From the NCBI GenBank assembly GCA_022747635.1, contig JAKTNV010000023.1, forward strand, positions 3,020,848-3,084,847: a DNA stretch of 64,000 nucleotides. Direction: 5' to 3'. Made by a program: the position numbers and the translations under genes. Numbering within the stretch: position 1 is the stretch's first letter; each line of letters starts with the position of its first letter. Shown here piece by piece: positions 34,592 to 46,174 of the stretch. The notes under the pieces were generated by a model, which was not told the origin of the DNA, did no database searches, and saw nothing but the letters and a program-made list of their open reading frames with translations. This DNA comes from Hetaerina americana. Lineage: Eukaryota > Arthropoda > Insecta > Odonata > Calopterygidae.

Positions 34592-34748
34592 GTTCGATCT
34601 GTTTAGCTCTCGCTCTTATTATTTTTCCTAAGTTAAGTTCGATCTGTTTAGCTCTCGCTCTTATTATTTTTCCTAAGTTAAGTTCGATCTGTTTAGCTCT
34701 CGCTCTTATTATTTTTCCTAAGTTAAGTTCGATCTGTTTAGCTCTCGC
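34592..34748. repeat. 45-bp tandem repeat, about 3.5 copies
   Basis: Unit GTTCGATCTGTTTAGCTCTC plus 25 further bases, starting at 34592, 34637 and 34682, with a partial fourth unit at 34727-34748. The three full units look identical, pointing to recent expansion. Confidence 0.95.
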
Positions 34749-34956
34749 GTCGTCGAAGAAGCTTTCAGGCCGCGCAGGCTAGCTCTCCAAAGGACGTTCA
34801 TGGCGTGTACCATTCGTGCAGGTTGAGTGGATATGAACGCTCACATATGTGTGGGCACAATTTCTCACGCGGCATGCGTCCGCGAGTCAAGCATTGGACT
34901 GATCACCGCAATGGGATTTATTCTTACACTCTATCTTCCTCCTCGCTGCTTTTCAG

Positions 34957-35093
34957 ACGATTACCCCGATCTTCCAGACGGCTCGTGCTTCCGGAGGGGC
35001 AAGTCAGTGACACGGTGGTCCCCCGGCCCGGTGCCGTCGCCCGGAACTGTCGACTTCAAGGGCACGCCGGCCGCGGTTTTGAGGTGTGCACAG
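34957..35093 (+). other. Candidate internal exon of an unknown host gene
   Basis: A pyrimidine-rich tract ending in TGCTTTTCAG precedes 137 bp of GC-rich, open sequence (DYPDLPDGSCFRRGKS to TPAAVLRCAQ). This ends in CAG followed by GTGGGT, a good donor. The block stands out from AT-rich surroundings and its frame stays open well beyond both borders. The protein is not recognised, no neighbouring exon was found, and GC-rich DNA is often open by chance. An overlapping minus-strand frame at 35004-35273 is an alternative. Confidence 0.25.
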
Positions 35094-35249
35094 GTGGGTC
35101 TCCCGATCGGCGTCCGTCCCCGAAGGATCGGCCGGTTCCAGTGGAAGGATTGAGGGGGGGGGGTCATGCCACGCGGGTCGAGCAAATGTGCTTGCCCTCC
35201 GGAGCGCCATTCCATTACACGCTCTTCGGTCATTATTTTTAAGAATGAA

Positions 35250-36255
35250 AAACTGTGGTTGACGAAGGAGCAAATAATCACATGGGATGGAAGTAAGGAT
35301 ATACTCGTAGTTATTTGCCTCACAACATCATTATTATATTCCATTTTTAAGAATTCCGTCTCGGTTGATTGTTGAATAATCCTCAAGACTAAAAGCTACG
35401 GAGTGACCTTCATAAGCAATTTATGTCATAGACTTGTTTTTGAGTGTACAGAGTTCTTGGCTGTATTTTACCTAGAATTGGAATTATTTCATGTAGGTTA
35501 AAGCTTACGCAGAGCAAGTAAATTTGAACATTTTTGGTTTTTTAATTCTTGTAATGCGTATCAAATTCTAATGCTAGTGTAAGACTAGAAATTATAATTT
35601 CTTTTCGCAAACAAGTGGGTGAAACGTCTCTTCTATTTCAGAAGGTTGTATTCATCAGAAAAGGAGAATTGCGAAATTAACGGATCCATCTATGACTTCA
35701 GACGTTGGATTGATTAATCACCATCTGCACTCTTTGCTGTTGCCCGGGTAAAGAGTAATTTCTGAGTTGAAAGTGGAATAAGAAATAAATGCTTCCATTG
35801 TGAAAAAGAGATACGTTCAGCAATATTATATTTATCCTTGTACGTTATCAGTCACTGGATTGAATAGCAATGAATGAATTCGATGAACTTCGGCCAGAAG
35901 TGATCGAAACTTAAAAATCTTAGCTATTAGGGTTTTTACCATGAATATTACGAAGCCTGACAAAATGGTCCTTGAAATAAATTTATGATTTCATGTACTC
36001 AGGGATGGGCAATTTCTGATGGAACATCATAAAATGACAATTATTACATTCACATACAAACATAAAACATATTCATCAATATTTATTATAATCATGTGTT
36101 TTAGTATAGGTCAGATATTTTTGAGTCAAAATTTTTCATTGAGTAAAACCCTAGCAACTTAAATTGGCAATATGCATTAAGTATATCTAAATATTTTATA
36201 CTAAATGTCTTTAAGTAAAACCAATATATTGACCAAAATATGCTTGTTCGAAATA
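35250..36255. other. AT-rich non-coding stretch, no gene seen
   Basis: No supported features up to the mariner inverted repeat at 36256. Confidence 0.45.
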
Positions 36256-37165
36256 CAAGGTGTGATCAAAAAAAGACAGGACTGATTTTATAACTTGTTT
36301 ATTTCGACGGATACAGCTTAATCGAACTTATCGCTTTCAAAGTAAATGCCTTAGCTGACGACACACCTTTGCCAACGTTTCTTCCAGCTCTCGAACCCTG
36401 CCGGGCAAGCCGCCCTAGGGAACCTCTTCAGGCCCGCCGTACAATTAGTTTTAATGTCCGCAATAGAGATGAATCGGCGCCCTTTCAAGGTTGATTTTAA
36501 CTCTAGAAACAAAAAAAAAGGTTTTAAGAAACTCTGGGTTGGCATTGGCTAGGCTCCAGGAGTTCCTGACAAATGCCCACATGTTTTTGTCTCTGTTCAT
36601 AAGGCAGCACCCACGGGACGAATTTTGAAGTGACGCGGGCCATACCCAAAATTTCTTTCAAAATTGTCTGACAGGATCCAAAACTAATGTCCACTTCCTC
36701 GGCTATCTCCCTAACAGTTAAACGGCGATTTTCCCGCACAAAATCGTTCAGCAATTTGACATGGTCGGGATCGGTCGAAGTGGAAGGCCGAAAGTTCGTG
36801 AATCTTCATCTGTCCTGGTTCTGCCCGATTTAAAACGGCCATACCACTCAAAACACTGGTTTCGACTCATAGCTTCATTAACAAAGGCTTGCTGAATTAT
36901 TCCAAATGTCTCCGTAGCACTTTTGCCAAGTTTGAAACAAAGTTTCATGCACACACGCCGTTCCTCTAGCTTCTTCATTGCTGCCGTTGCACGCGGCAAC
37001 GAACAGGTACCGCTGCTGCTGCGTAACGACTCGACGTAAACAAACACAATACATCTCGTTTTAGTCGTCAGATATGTCGATAGATGGCGCATTGTGTCTC
37101 GTTTCGATCCGTTGAACGGTTTCCGCAGAATAAAATCAGTCCGGTCTTTTTTTGATCACACCTTG
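36256..37165 (-). mobile_element. mariner element, internally deleted, both inverted repeats present
   Basis: The left end CAAGGTGTGATCAAAAAAAG, continuing ACAGGACTGATTTTAT, matches inverted ATAAAATCAGTCCGGTCTTT...GATCACACCTTG at the right. TA flanks both sides (36254-36255, 37166-37167). The length is 910 bp against about 1.3 kb for an intact element. The missing part is the transposase catalytic core. This is a plausible intermediate toward a MITE. Confidence 0.9.
36351..37000 (-). pseudogene. mariner transposase lacking its catalytic core
   Basis: It starts near MKKLEERRVCMKLCFKLGKS and keeps the DNA-binding half: EAMSRNQCFEWYGRFKSGR, then after a frameshift RRLTVREIAEEVDISFGSCQ and YEQRQKHVGICQELLE. 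The sequence then passes directly to FFLFLELKSTLKGRRF, just after the third Asp block, and the usual C-terminus. The regions with the first and second catalytic Asp are absent. It might still bind the inverted repeats if expressed, but cannot catalyse transposition. Confidence 0.8.
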
Positions 37166-37167
37166 TA

Positions 37168-39365
37168 CTCAGCACATTGTATTTTCTATGTTACGTGTGT
37201 GTGTAAACTATGAGGAAAGCTAAGTAAAATAAATTTAAAAAACTTGTTATTAATCATCTGTGTGATCTATCGACGGCGAGAACTTCTATTTTGATTCCAT
37301 GTTCATCTTAAATCGCATTTGGGATGAACACCTAAAATATGGGATTTCACAATGAAATGATTCGAATGCGGTATCAGGAAGAATCGTCGAAAGGGACCCA
37401 AGGAAGCAAAACGTTTTTCGTTTTAAGCAGAGGTATCAGAAAAGTTTCCAGATGGAACTAATTTGAATATTTAATGGCAAGCGGGTTAGCGTCTGAAGTG
37501 CAAACGTGTTTTGGTGACTTAAATGTTAAACGGTCGGCGAACATAATTCAAAAAAATTAAATTATTGAAGCATAGGTTTACGGGTTATTTTTTCCGCAAA
37601 GGTGCATGAAGGTGACGACATAGGGCTCCCCACGTTCAATTAAATACATACCGGTCAACCTTCTCTCATTACCCTCGCTTATTTTTCTATTCGTGCTTTC
37701 ACAATCACACATCGTAATATAAGTTTTGTCACGATAGGTGATAGCAGTATTTTGTCCTAAGAATGGGAAACTCTCTCGCTGAGGAGAGGGATAAATCGAT
37801 TGCGAAACATTTATAAAATGGTATTAAAAGAATGTTGTCGGGAGGAATCAGGTGAAAGGATAGAAAAGGCGATTCAAATAAAAAGAATGATCATTCGTAT
37901 AAAATGGAATATTGAGCACAGAAAACGGACATATATTATTAAAACTCCTTCATAAATGATTGAATCAAAGAATGGAACAAATAAACTTAATTTGTATTTT
38001 AGCTCTACCCTAACTTTGTCATTTGATTCAGAACGAAGTTTGCATTCCATTTTTCAACAATTGACGAATATCATTAGTGAAATATTGCGAACATTTTAAA
38101 AGTAGAATGTAATTTTTATACTTTTAGTGGTAAATGCGTTTATAATCCTATAACCCGAAAGTGCATGCTTTGGGCCGTTTGCTACCGGGTCAATTGTTTA
38201 GTTATCACGAGACATAAATGAATACGTACACCGGTGGACGGCTCAATGCTTGATATTGACCATTCAAATAGTGAGACATGAGGTGAATATTTTTAAGCTA
38301 CTTATAAATTAAGGGAGGTCTCAATTAAGAGTTTACACTACATTATAAATTTCATCTCAAGAATTGCGAAGTAATATTTCGAGGCTAATTTTAAAGCAGT
38401 GAAATTTCCAAGAAATTTATTTATTCGGCATTAAAGGCTACAGGAGCTCACAGGTTAACGGATTTTCCGATGGGCAGCGTTGTAGATTTGATCGGTCTTC
38501 AAGCGGGACTCTAAGAAGGGATCGAAAATCAAGTTTGAAATGTTACACCTCCGGGGTAATTTCCTTTGGAACGTAACCTACATGTTTCCGGCTTGTGCTC
38601 CTTCCCAATGATATCTCGTATATTGGCAAGAGATATATCTAAAAAACGACGCATTTAATCGGTGTATGCGGCAAGAGGTGGCAAGTCGGAGAAAGAGACC
38701 TATCACATGGAAATATTGTCAGTTCTTAAGCCTAGTCAGGTTATTCAGTTTGAATTTAGCGAGTGTTTAGAGAACACTTCAAGAAGAAACAATAATGTGG
38801 CTCATTGGTTACTCGATTCCTGGTCTCCATTCTGCTTGGGTGAATTCTTCACTATCCTCGTTGAGAGAGCATAAAATCCTTTGATGGATGATGGCACACC
38901 TATGACTGCGATTCATTAACGGAGCGTGTAGAGACTACAACAAGACTCTCGGACGAAAATCATACATTATTCTTCAAGAGTCATGCCACATGCATCCAAG
39001 CACCTGGAAATAAAAGCTGTCAGAAGTTTTCGACGATGGCATTTACAATAAAATCCCGTATTAGTAGCCTAAAGTTGAAATTGAAACAGAATAGAATAAA
39101 AAACCCTCTGCAATTCCAAATTCAATTTTATTTAGACACTTCCATGATTATGATACTACGTAACGAGGTGTTTCATTTAGTAAATATAGTATCAGCTTTT
39201 GAATTTACTGAAATAAAATATTTTACTTAATATTTCAACATCTCTTTTCAACAAAACTCGCTACTTAGTTGAAATTATAAATATATGTAAACACTTCTTA
39301 TCAATGGATTATATGAGGTTCATGTGAAATACTTACGTCATTTAAGTGTTTAAACGTTAAACTAT
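37168..39365. other. AT-rich non-coding stretch, no gene seen
   Basis: Short frames only (for example 38662-38874 on the + strand). No motif or repeat supports a gene. Confidence 0.45.
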
Positions 39366-39438
39366 ATACGATGTATATATATACATAAATAAATAAATAA
39401 ATAACTAAATAAATAAATATATATATTATTTTATTTTA
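39366..39438. repeat. AT-rich microsatellite tail of RTE copy 3
   Basis: TATATATA, (AAAT)n and TATATTATTTTATTTTATT segments lie just beyond the minus-strand RTE 3' end (ATTAGGTAAT). Confidence 0.8.
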
Positions 39439-39529
39439 TTAGGTAATCAACCGGTTAAGGTAGGTCTTTGGATGGACGTAATATCTAATTAAATAATTTG
39501 TGGCCCCTAGCAAAACACAACATCCTACT

Positions 39530-41810
39530 CTACATCAGGTCCCTCTTCAGCTCAGAGAACTTTCTTCCTCCCATCATCCCGTCCAACATCACTATCCTGT
39601 TCCTTCCCTTTCCTCGTTTGCCTAACCTTCTCCCCTCAATTACAGTCTTCAACATCCCGCTGCCGGTCAATACCCCCTTTAGCCACTTTTCCTGCCTCCA
39701 TAGGATTGCTCCCAACAAACCCCTCTCTTCGCCCACCATACCAAGTACTTCCTCGTTTGTTTTCTTCTCTGTCCATTTCACCTTCTCCATTCTTCTCCAC
39801 ACCCACATTTCAAAAGCCTCCAGTCTACGTCTATCCTCCTGCTTCAATGACCACGTTTCCGCGCCGTACATAGCTACGCTCCATATCAAAGTTTTTACGA
39901 GTCTTTTCTTAACATCCTTACTCAACATCCCCGTCATTAACTCCCTCCTCCTTGTGAAAGCCTCTTTGCCTAGCGCAATTCTTCTCCTTACGTCCCTACT
40001 ACTTTGACCGTGTTGGTCCAAAACACTACCGAGATACGTAAACTGTTCTACCCGCTCTAGTTTTTGCCCTCCTATTTTAATGTTAAGCTTAGCCTTTTTC
40101 TTCCTAGAAAATCGCATAACCTTTGTTTTATTAATATTGATTCTCATCCCATACCTGTCGCACTGAATTTCCCATTCACTCAGCAATGCTTGCAACCCCT
40201 TGGCTGACTGACAAACTAAAGCTTGGTCATCAGCAAACCTAACTGATTTTACGAATTCCCCGCCCACCTTCATTCCTACCTCCAGTTCTTCCCATGTCTC
40301 TTTTATCATTTCCTCCACATACAGGTTGAACAGCAACGGTGATAATCTACATCTAAATCTACTTAATCCCCCGCAAGCCGCCGCTAGGGCGTGTGGCGGG
40401 GGGTGTTAGGACACCCGTAATTTCATACTACCAAAAAAAACATGGCATAAATTCATGCAGGAACGCTTACACCCCACATATGCAAACACTCAAACTACAT
40501 CTTACATACACATGCACCTGAAAGTATACCTAACAGCTTTGCAGTGTTTAACTTTGCTCCGACTTGTAAATTAAATGTTTTTAATATTTCTAAAGTGACT
40601 TCGGTTTCTTACTCTTATGATTTCTGATTGTTCGGGGAAAGAATGAGTATTTGTACCTATGTGTCCTGGAATCTATCTCCCTTAGTTTATCTTTGTGGTC
40701 TGATCTGTCTAAGTAATGCGCAACCCTGTCTTACACCTCTTCCTAACACTGCCCATCCGGGCTCCCCGTTCCCCACTCGCACCTGAGCAGTCTGAGACAT
40801 GTACAGGTTGCGGATTAGCCTTCTTTCCCTCCAATCTATCCCTATTTTCTGCAGAATACTCATTAGTTTCTTCCAATTCACTCTATCAAACGCTTTTTCG
40901 AAGTCTACGAAACAGGCAAATACCTCCTGGTTGTATTCCATATTCCTCTCGATTAATAATCTCATTACTGCAATGGCATCACGCGTACCTCTCCCCTTCC
41001 TAAACCCAAACTGATCATCCCCCAAGTAATCATTTGCTCTACTCTCTATCCTTTTGTTCATGATCCTGAGAACAACTCTAGCTTTAGCTGTAGATCTCAA
41101 ACTTATTGTCCTGTAGTCCTCACATGATCTAGCCTTTACCTTTTTCGGAATAGGAACAGAAACTGATCTCACAAAGCCTTCCGGCCAGATTCCTTCGTTC
41201 CTACGTCATGTTCCTTTTCTATGTCTAAATTTTTTGTTGTAAGTTCTTTACTGTACAGTTCTTCTATGCATTCCTTCCATCTCTCTTGGATCATTCATGT
41301 GTCAAATATTATCTTACCCGCCTTATCGCTAACTGTTAGCATAGATCTCCCTTTTTTACTTCCCGATAAATATTTACCTTTGCTGTACAGCGCACCAATT
41401 TCACCCTTCGTCTGCAAACTTTCCATACCCTCACACTGCGTCTTCCACCATTCTTCTTTTGCTTTATTTGTTGCCCGCCTCAATTTATTGTTTGATTCTT
41501 TGTACTTTATTTTGCCTAATTCTGTATTTATATTCTTCCATTTTCTCCGCTCATCCATCTTTGTAATCATATCATCCGTGATCCATGGTTTCCTAGTCCT
41601 TTTCGCATTAATGATTCAAATAGTGTCTTTTGCGGATTTAAATAACCCTTTCTTGATCATTTCCCATTTTTCTTCGATAGTACTTAACACTTTATCATCC
41701 TCCATGTTTTCCTCTACCGCCTGTTGGTACTCCTTCCTATTCAAACCCTTTAATGCTTCTATATTCCACTTTCTAACTCGCCGCCCCTGCCTTGTCTTTT
41801 TGAAATGGAC
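39530..41810 (-). pseudogene. RTE endonuclease C-terminus, RT and tail, broken
   Basis: Segments in order are 41616-41810 (endonuclease-RT linker, ends KSAKDTI with stop), 41295-41570 (WWKTQCEGMESLQ, GSKKGRSMLT), 40717-41172 (VPIPKKVKARSCEDYRTISL, DDQFGFRKGRGTRDA, CFVDFEKAFDRVNW, GRGVRQGC), the foreign insert, then 39530-40336 (LFNLYVEEM, VRFADDQALV, GAETWSLKQEDRRRLEAFEM, WVWRRMEKVKW, WRQEKWLKGVLTGSGM). The catalytic box is the canonical FADD. The Trp after FEM is intact, so this copy shows what copies A, 2 and the 8.8-kb fragment have lost. Confidence 0.85.
40348..40716 (-). mobile_element. CR1-type LINE 3'-end fragment inserted in RTE copy 3
   Basis: The 3' end carries ACATCTA repeats and the GC-rich block CCCCGCAAGCCGCCGC...GGGCGTGTGGCGGGG. 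The rest matches the 3' part of the LINE at 50988-54736 (TTCGGGGAAAGAATGAGTAT, CTTTGTGGTCTGATCT). It splits the RTE RT between GVRQGC and LSPLLFNLY. A short TAAT-like duplication may flank it. Extreme 5' truncation is typical of LINE integration. Confidence 0.85.
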
Positions 41811-41844
41811 TCTGCCTCCGCAGAGCCCAATCCTCGCCGCAGCG

Positions 41845-42168
41845 TTACCTTCCCCTTGCCCCGAGAGACGACCCTCCAATCGTCCGACCTACGGACGTGA
41901 GACACTCCCTCGTCGAGGGATAGGACACGGGGTAGGTCTCTAATCGCCCAGCCACGTTTAGCATCTGACGAATCTGTGTATCCCTATGAGCGTGGCGGGT
42001 TTTCGTATTTCCACCCAGAGCATCATCTCTCCGGAGGAGAACCCTCCGGCCGGCGATCTCCGATCGAAGCTCCCGAACCATTCTCTCCAGCATGACGATA
42101 CGGGCCCTTAAAGCCGCGCATTCGCCAGTGCCTTCGAGCATGGCCACAGGGGACCTAGATGAAGCCAT
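41845..42168 (-). CDS. Coiled-coil ORF, possible LINE ORF1 N-terminus
   Basis: A 107-codon minus-strand frame starting MASSRSPVAMLEG. Residues 17-40 (ALRARIVMLERMVRELRSEI) have heptad-like Leu/Ile/Val spacing suggesting a coiled coil, followed by an Arg-rich region. About 400 bp of AT-rich, stop-filled DNA lies upstream with a GC-rich start near 42550-42600. Its 3' side runs directly into RTE endonuclease sequence at 41810. It may be the 5' end of a CR1-type LINE (coiled-coil ORF1 proteins are known there) joined to RTE copy 3. The family is not recognised directly. Confidence 0.35.
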   Translation of the reverse strand: MASSRSPVAMLEGTGECAALRARIVMLERMVRELRSEIAGRRVLLRRDDALGGNTKTRHAHRDTQIRQMLNVAGRLETYPVSYPSTRECLTSVGRTIGGSSLGARGR

Positions 42169-42689
42169 TCTTATTTATCTACCGAGTTCCCAACAAAAGC
42201 TAACCCGTATACGCTGCGCTAAAATTTCTAAGAGGGGTTAGATAAATTTAGCTCAATCAATAAGTAACGCTTTGGAAGATAGTAAAGGAAGTAAATAAAA
42301 AAGATAGTATAGAAAAGAAAGCACTCACCGATAACCAATTAGATTCGACGGACGAAAACCACCGCAAGCCACTAAGAGTACCCACTAGGAATACCACTAC
42401 ACTATTAAAACCTAATAACAAGCAACACAAAAACTAAATAAACTAAACTATTTTACAAAATTAAAGCTAACACTAAACTACACTTCACTAGGGAAGAACA
42501 AACACAGAGGCAAAGAAGTAACAGTAGGCACACAGGTAGTCTCAGGTAGGGTCGAACCGGTTCTAGGGAGCGAGCTCGAGCACGTCTGTTCTCGGGGGAA
42601 GCCAGGCAGAGAATGAAAAATGTATTATAGTTGTCATTACAATTACTTAATAATCTTCAAAATACATTCCTCCTGCATCGATACAATTA

Positions 42690-43320
42690 GTTCATCGCGT
42701 CTGCTACTCGTCAAAAGCCCGCTGGAAGTCGTTTTTCGGAATACTGCTAAGAGCCTTTGTCGTCGCCGCTTGAACCGCCGCGATGGAGTCGAACCGATAT
42801 TCTTTGATCTCCCTTTTTATTCGCGGAAATAAGAAAAAATCAGGTGGAGCCAGATCGGGGCTGTATGGGGTGGGCGAGGCAACATTGCCGTGCCGAATTT
42901 CGTTCTGTCGAAATTTCCGTCCGCGACAGTTTTTGTTCCTCGCTCAAGACTTTCGGCACCAGGTTCGCGCACACTTTCCTCGTCGCAAGATCCTCTCTTA
43001 CAATGGTGTAGACGGTGCCGACTGAAAAGCCGGTTCCCTCACTGATAAGGGTGAGGGTTAAACGCCTGTTAGAGTCCAAAAACGTTTTCACTTTGGCCAC
43101 CTGAGCATCGGGTCGAACGGTTGTCGGGTGTCCGACACGGTGCTCGTCTTCGGCGAGCTCCCGGCCTTCCTATAACATTTTGTGCCACTCAAAAACTCTT
43201 GTGCGGCTTAAGGCATGATCCCCATGAGCTTGTTTAGTGAGTTCTAGGGTCTCAGGCGTGGAGTTCCCGAGTTTAACGCAAAACCTCACTGCGTATCGTT
43301 GCTCGACGGTGCACTCCATG
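42690..43320 (-). pseudogene. mariner transposase remnant with catalytic-core deletion
   Basis: It starts MECTVEQRYAVRFCVKLGNS at 43320 with SRTRVFEWHKML, a stop, then ELAEDEHRVGHPTT. A helix-turn-helix stretch RRLTLTLISEGTGFSVGTVY follows, then KVLSEEQKLSR. The reading then passes to TPYSPDLAPPDFFLFPRIKR, which has the third Asp, and SIPKNDFQRAF. The blocks for the first two catalytic Asp residues are missing. Inverted repeats were not identified at 42600 or 43400. Confidence 0.75.
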
Positions 43321-43399
43321 CTGGCGCGACGACACCACAAACAATCACACGTCACGAAGATCCACCTCCTGTCTCAACGCATGCCCGGAGGCGACTGAA

Positions 43400-46160
43400 G
43401 TAAAGTGCGCCAGAGTGGTGGGGAACCCCTCTACCGAGCCGACCGGTCGGACTCCCATGATTTTTTACCCGCCAAAGGAGAAATGGACCATGACGCAAGA
43501 AGGGATAATAAGGAAAGCAATCAGGCATCGTCATCAAAGATATGCTTTGGCTTTGCGTACCACGAAACTCTTTGTTCACATTTAGATCGTGCAAATAAAT
43601 AGCTTATGCGGGATTACGAAGTTTTTATTGTCACCACCTCTTAACATTTTCTTTTGGTCCCATATGCAGCGATTAAATAGAATATTCAGTTGAAGGATAA
43701 CAGTTTCAGAGATTATCCTAATTTGAATGCAATCTCGTATAGTAATAACAGTGGTGATAGTAAAAGAATTCACCCCTGACTCAATCTACAATTAAATTTG
43801 GGAATAATTTATCAATGTGTCACCGTTAGCGTTAACGAGGAATAATTTTCGGTAACCATTAAGTTTCCTTGAATGAGATTGCTTCGCACAATATGAAAAG
43901 TGGGAAAATAGTGTTATGTTACCAGTCTGCTTCTCGTAATCTAAGTTATGACTTGGCAACACCTTCTTTGTGTTCCTCGTAAGAGGCTCATTAATTGCTT
44001 TCTTAACGAAACGACATGTTTGTAATAATTATGTTTCTAACTAATGCCTTTTTTACTCAATAGGAGCTACAAGTTATGAAAGAGATACCCTAAGAGTAAT
44101 GAAATATTCACAGACAAACGCCTAAGGGCAATACTCTCTGACTTGTTTAATGAGAAACTAACACTTACGAGGATCTTGGGGACGTAATGTGCTGGAATAA
44201 ATGGTGAATTTGAGTAGAGAAGACAGGGCGAGGATCGTTGGGCGCTAATGGTTAGTTCTGAATGGAGGGGATTTATTAAATCCGCCCGGGTTTGAATGCC
44301 ATATTTAGCCAACTTTCAGATCAATAATATTTTAATACTTCCAGTCATTTCGCTGTGCCAGATCGCGATTCAGGTGCCGTAAGCGTGGTTCCGTAATCCA
44401 GTAAATACTGAAATTTCATGCCGGGCGAGTGCGACTGGTTTTTACACCTTATTATCATTTTTCATCGTAAACACGAAAAATATTTTGGCTTTTGAAATAG
44501 ATGGAGACACAAAATCGTTGAACCTGAAGTCCCCGTGTTAAATACTTGGAAGTAGAGGGGTATGAAGGCAACTGACGATATGTTTTTCTGATTCTGTTCA
44601 TGAATGATTGCCTAGGGTGGGATAATTGTGGAAAGAAATATTTTTCGACAGAATTGACTCGTGAGTGTACCAGCGGTTTTCAAAGTTCCAAAATGTTCTT
44701 AAAATGCACCCACACTTTATGTATCTTTCAAGCGTGATACTTGCATAGTGATGAAGCTTGATAGGAAATACTAGGACACCAGTCATTGCAAAATATTGTG
44801 TTATGATCTTGAAACCTAGGAGCTCGAAAGTAAATGCATTAGATTCTATCGCGAGGGAAGTGAACAGTTGTGACTTTGGCTGCACACTGTTTTGGTCACG
44901 AGCTGTGCTTTTTGGACACAAGTCATAATTTCGTCAACGTTTACGGCCCCATGTCTTCTCATTGTGATCTCACCTAACCAGTTATAATGACGGGCTAAAA
45001 TGAAACCCTTGGGGTCAGCATTCACCCAGCAAGATATTTCTGTGATCAGTATTTAACCCTGCAAGCAATCCTCGTCCCTCTGGAAGTTTGTAAACCTCTT
45101 TCCTACAATCGTTCGTCTCCCCGGTGTTCCTCATCACAATTCTTAAGAGACCGTACTCCTTTTCTTTTTAAATACCTCACTTAGTTAACAAATATAACGT
45201 CTCCATGTAAACACCGATATTCTCGAGGTGAGTTGAAGGCTTGCTGTGATGAATGCACGGTAACGCCGCCAGCTTGACTGATTCCTTCGAAAAACATTGC
45301 GAAACCCTTGAAGTACGCGGTCAGCGGTTAGAATGTGCTTGTGCGGAGAAGCGCGATGTGGTTCGTTTCAAAACCCACCACTACGTGACTTTCAGCAAGT
45401 CTGGAGATGAGAACGGGATGAAAGGGTTCTCAGAGGCGACTCCCACACCCACTCTTCTGCCCAAAATCGTGATGCCTCAGCCGGGAGTGCGTCGCGACTT
45501 TTCGTGCGGAATTTGTACTCTCGCAGATGATGAATTCTTAAAAAAATCAATGATGAAGAAATCCAATCAGTTACTAGGACTCAGCGTCATTTAAATTAAG
45601 TGCCCCGCCATATTTTGTTCCTCCAACCTATTAGTCTGGAAACCGTTTGCTTACAAACATTCTGCTTTAGTTCAGTAGCTCTCCCCTGTCGTTTAGGGCC
45701 TTGCAGTTATTCTCTACGTTCTTTTTTTCTTTATCATTGCTCATTCGCATTTTTTCTTTAATTTTTCAGGATAATGTATTTAACAGAATGGGAAAACGTT
45801 TCTAGACCTCTTCATTCTCACGAAGACGTAAAACATGTCATGTCCCTATTTTCCTGCGTCAATTCAGACGAAACTGTGCCCACGAATACGATGATTTGCG
45901 AAAAGCTAAGCAATTAACGGCTAAACTACGCACACATTTAGGGCGCACGCGACATGTGTATTCCTTTAGCTTTTTAAATTTTTATTCCATCTGCGTGATA
46001 AAAGTGTAATTTTCTCCGCGGGAGCATTGGACCCGTCCACTTTTATTTAGCGAGAATATTAGATCAACCGTCCGGCCACCATCAGGCAAATGACGCTCTT
46101 CCACATTCCATTGTCGTTTCATCAAATTGGACACCGGAGTGAGTCGTAAAGATAGTCTGG
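43400..46160. other. Largely non-coding stretch, one unexplained ORF
   Basis: No recognisable gene. The longest frame, 45253-45594 on the + strand, begins MHGNAASLTDSFEKHCETLE and has several Cys residues, but no motif, splice or homology support. It lies about 600 bp upstream of the CpG-rich block. Confidence 0.3.
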
Positions 46161-46174
46161 GGCGTAAGTAATAT

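Larger units (their letters stand above)
39439..41810 (-). mobile_element. RTE-type LINE copy 3, interrupted by a CR1-type fragment
   Basis: A minus-strand element starting near the end of the endonuclease domain (FKKTRQGRRVRKWN, about 41800) and running to the family 3' end at 39439. It is interrupted by a CR1-type LINE 3' fragment at 40348-40716. About 150 bp of RT N-terminal sequence is missing near 41195-41215 relative to copy A. The sequence joined upstream (41811-42600) is not RTE. Confidence 0.85.

Noticed and set aside
34805..35242. A 145-codon intronless gene
   Set aside because: The frame begins in ordinary AT-rich sequence and competes with two other open frames and one on the minus strand. 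Only the splice-bordered segment inside was kept as a weak candidate.
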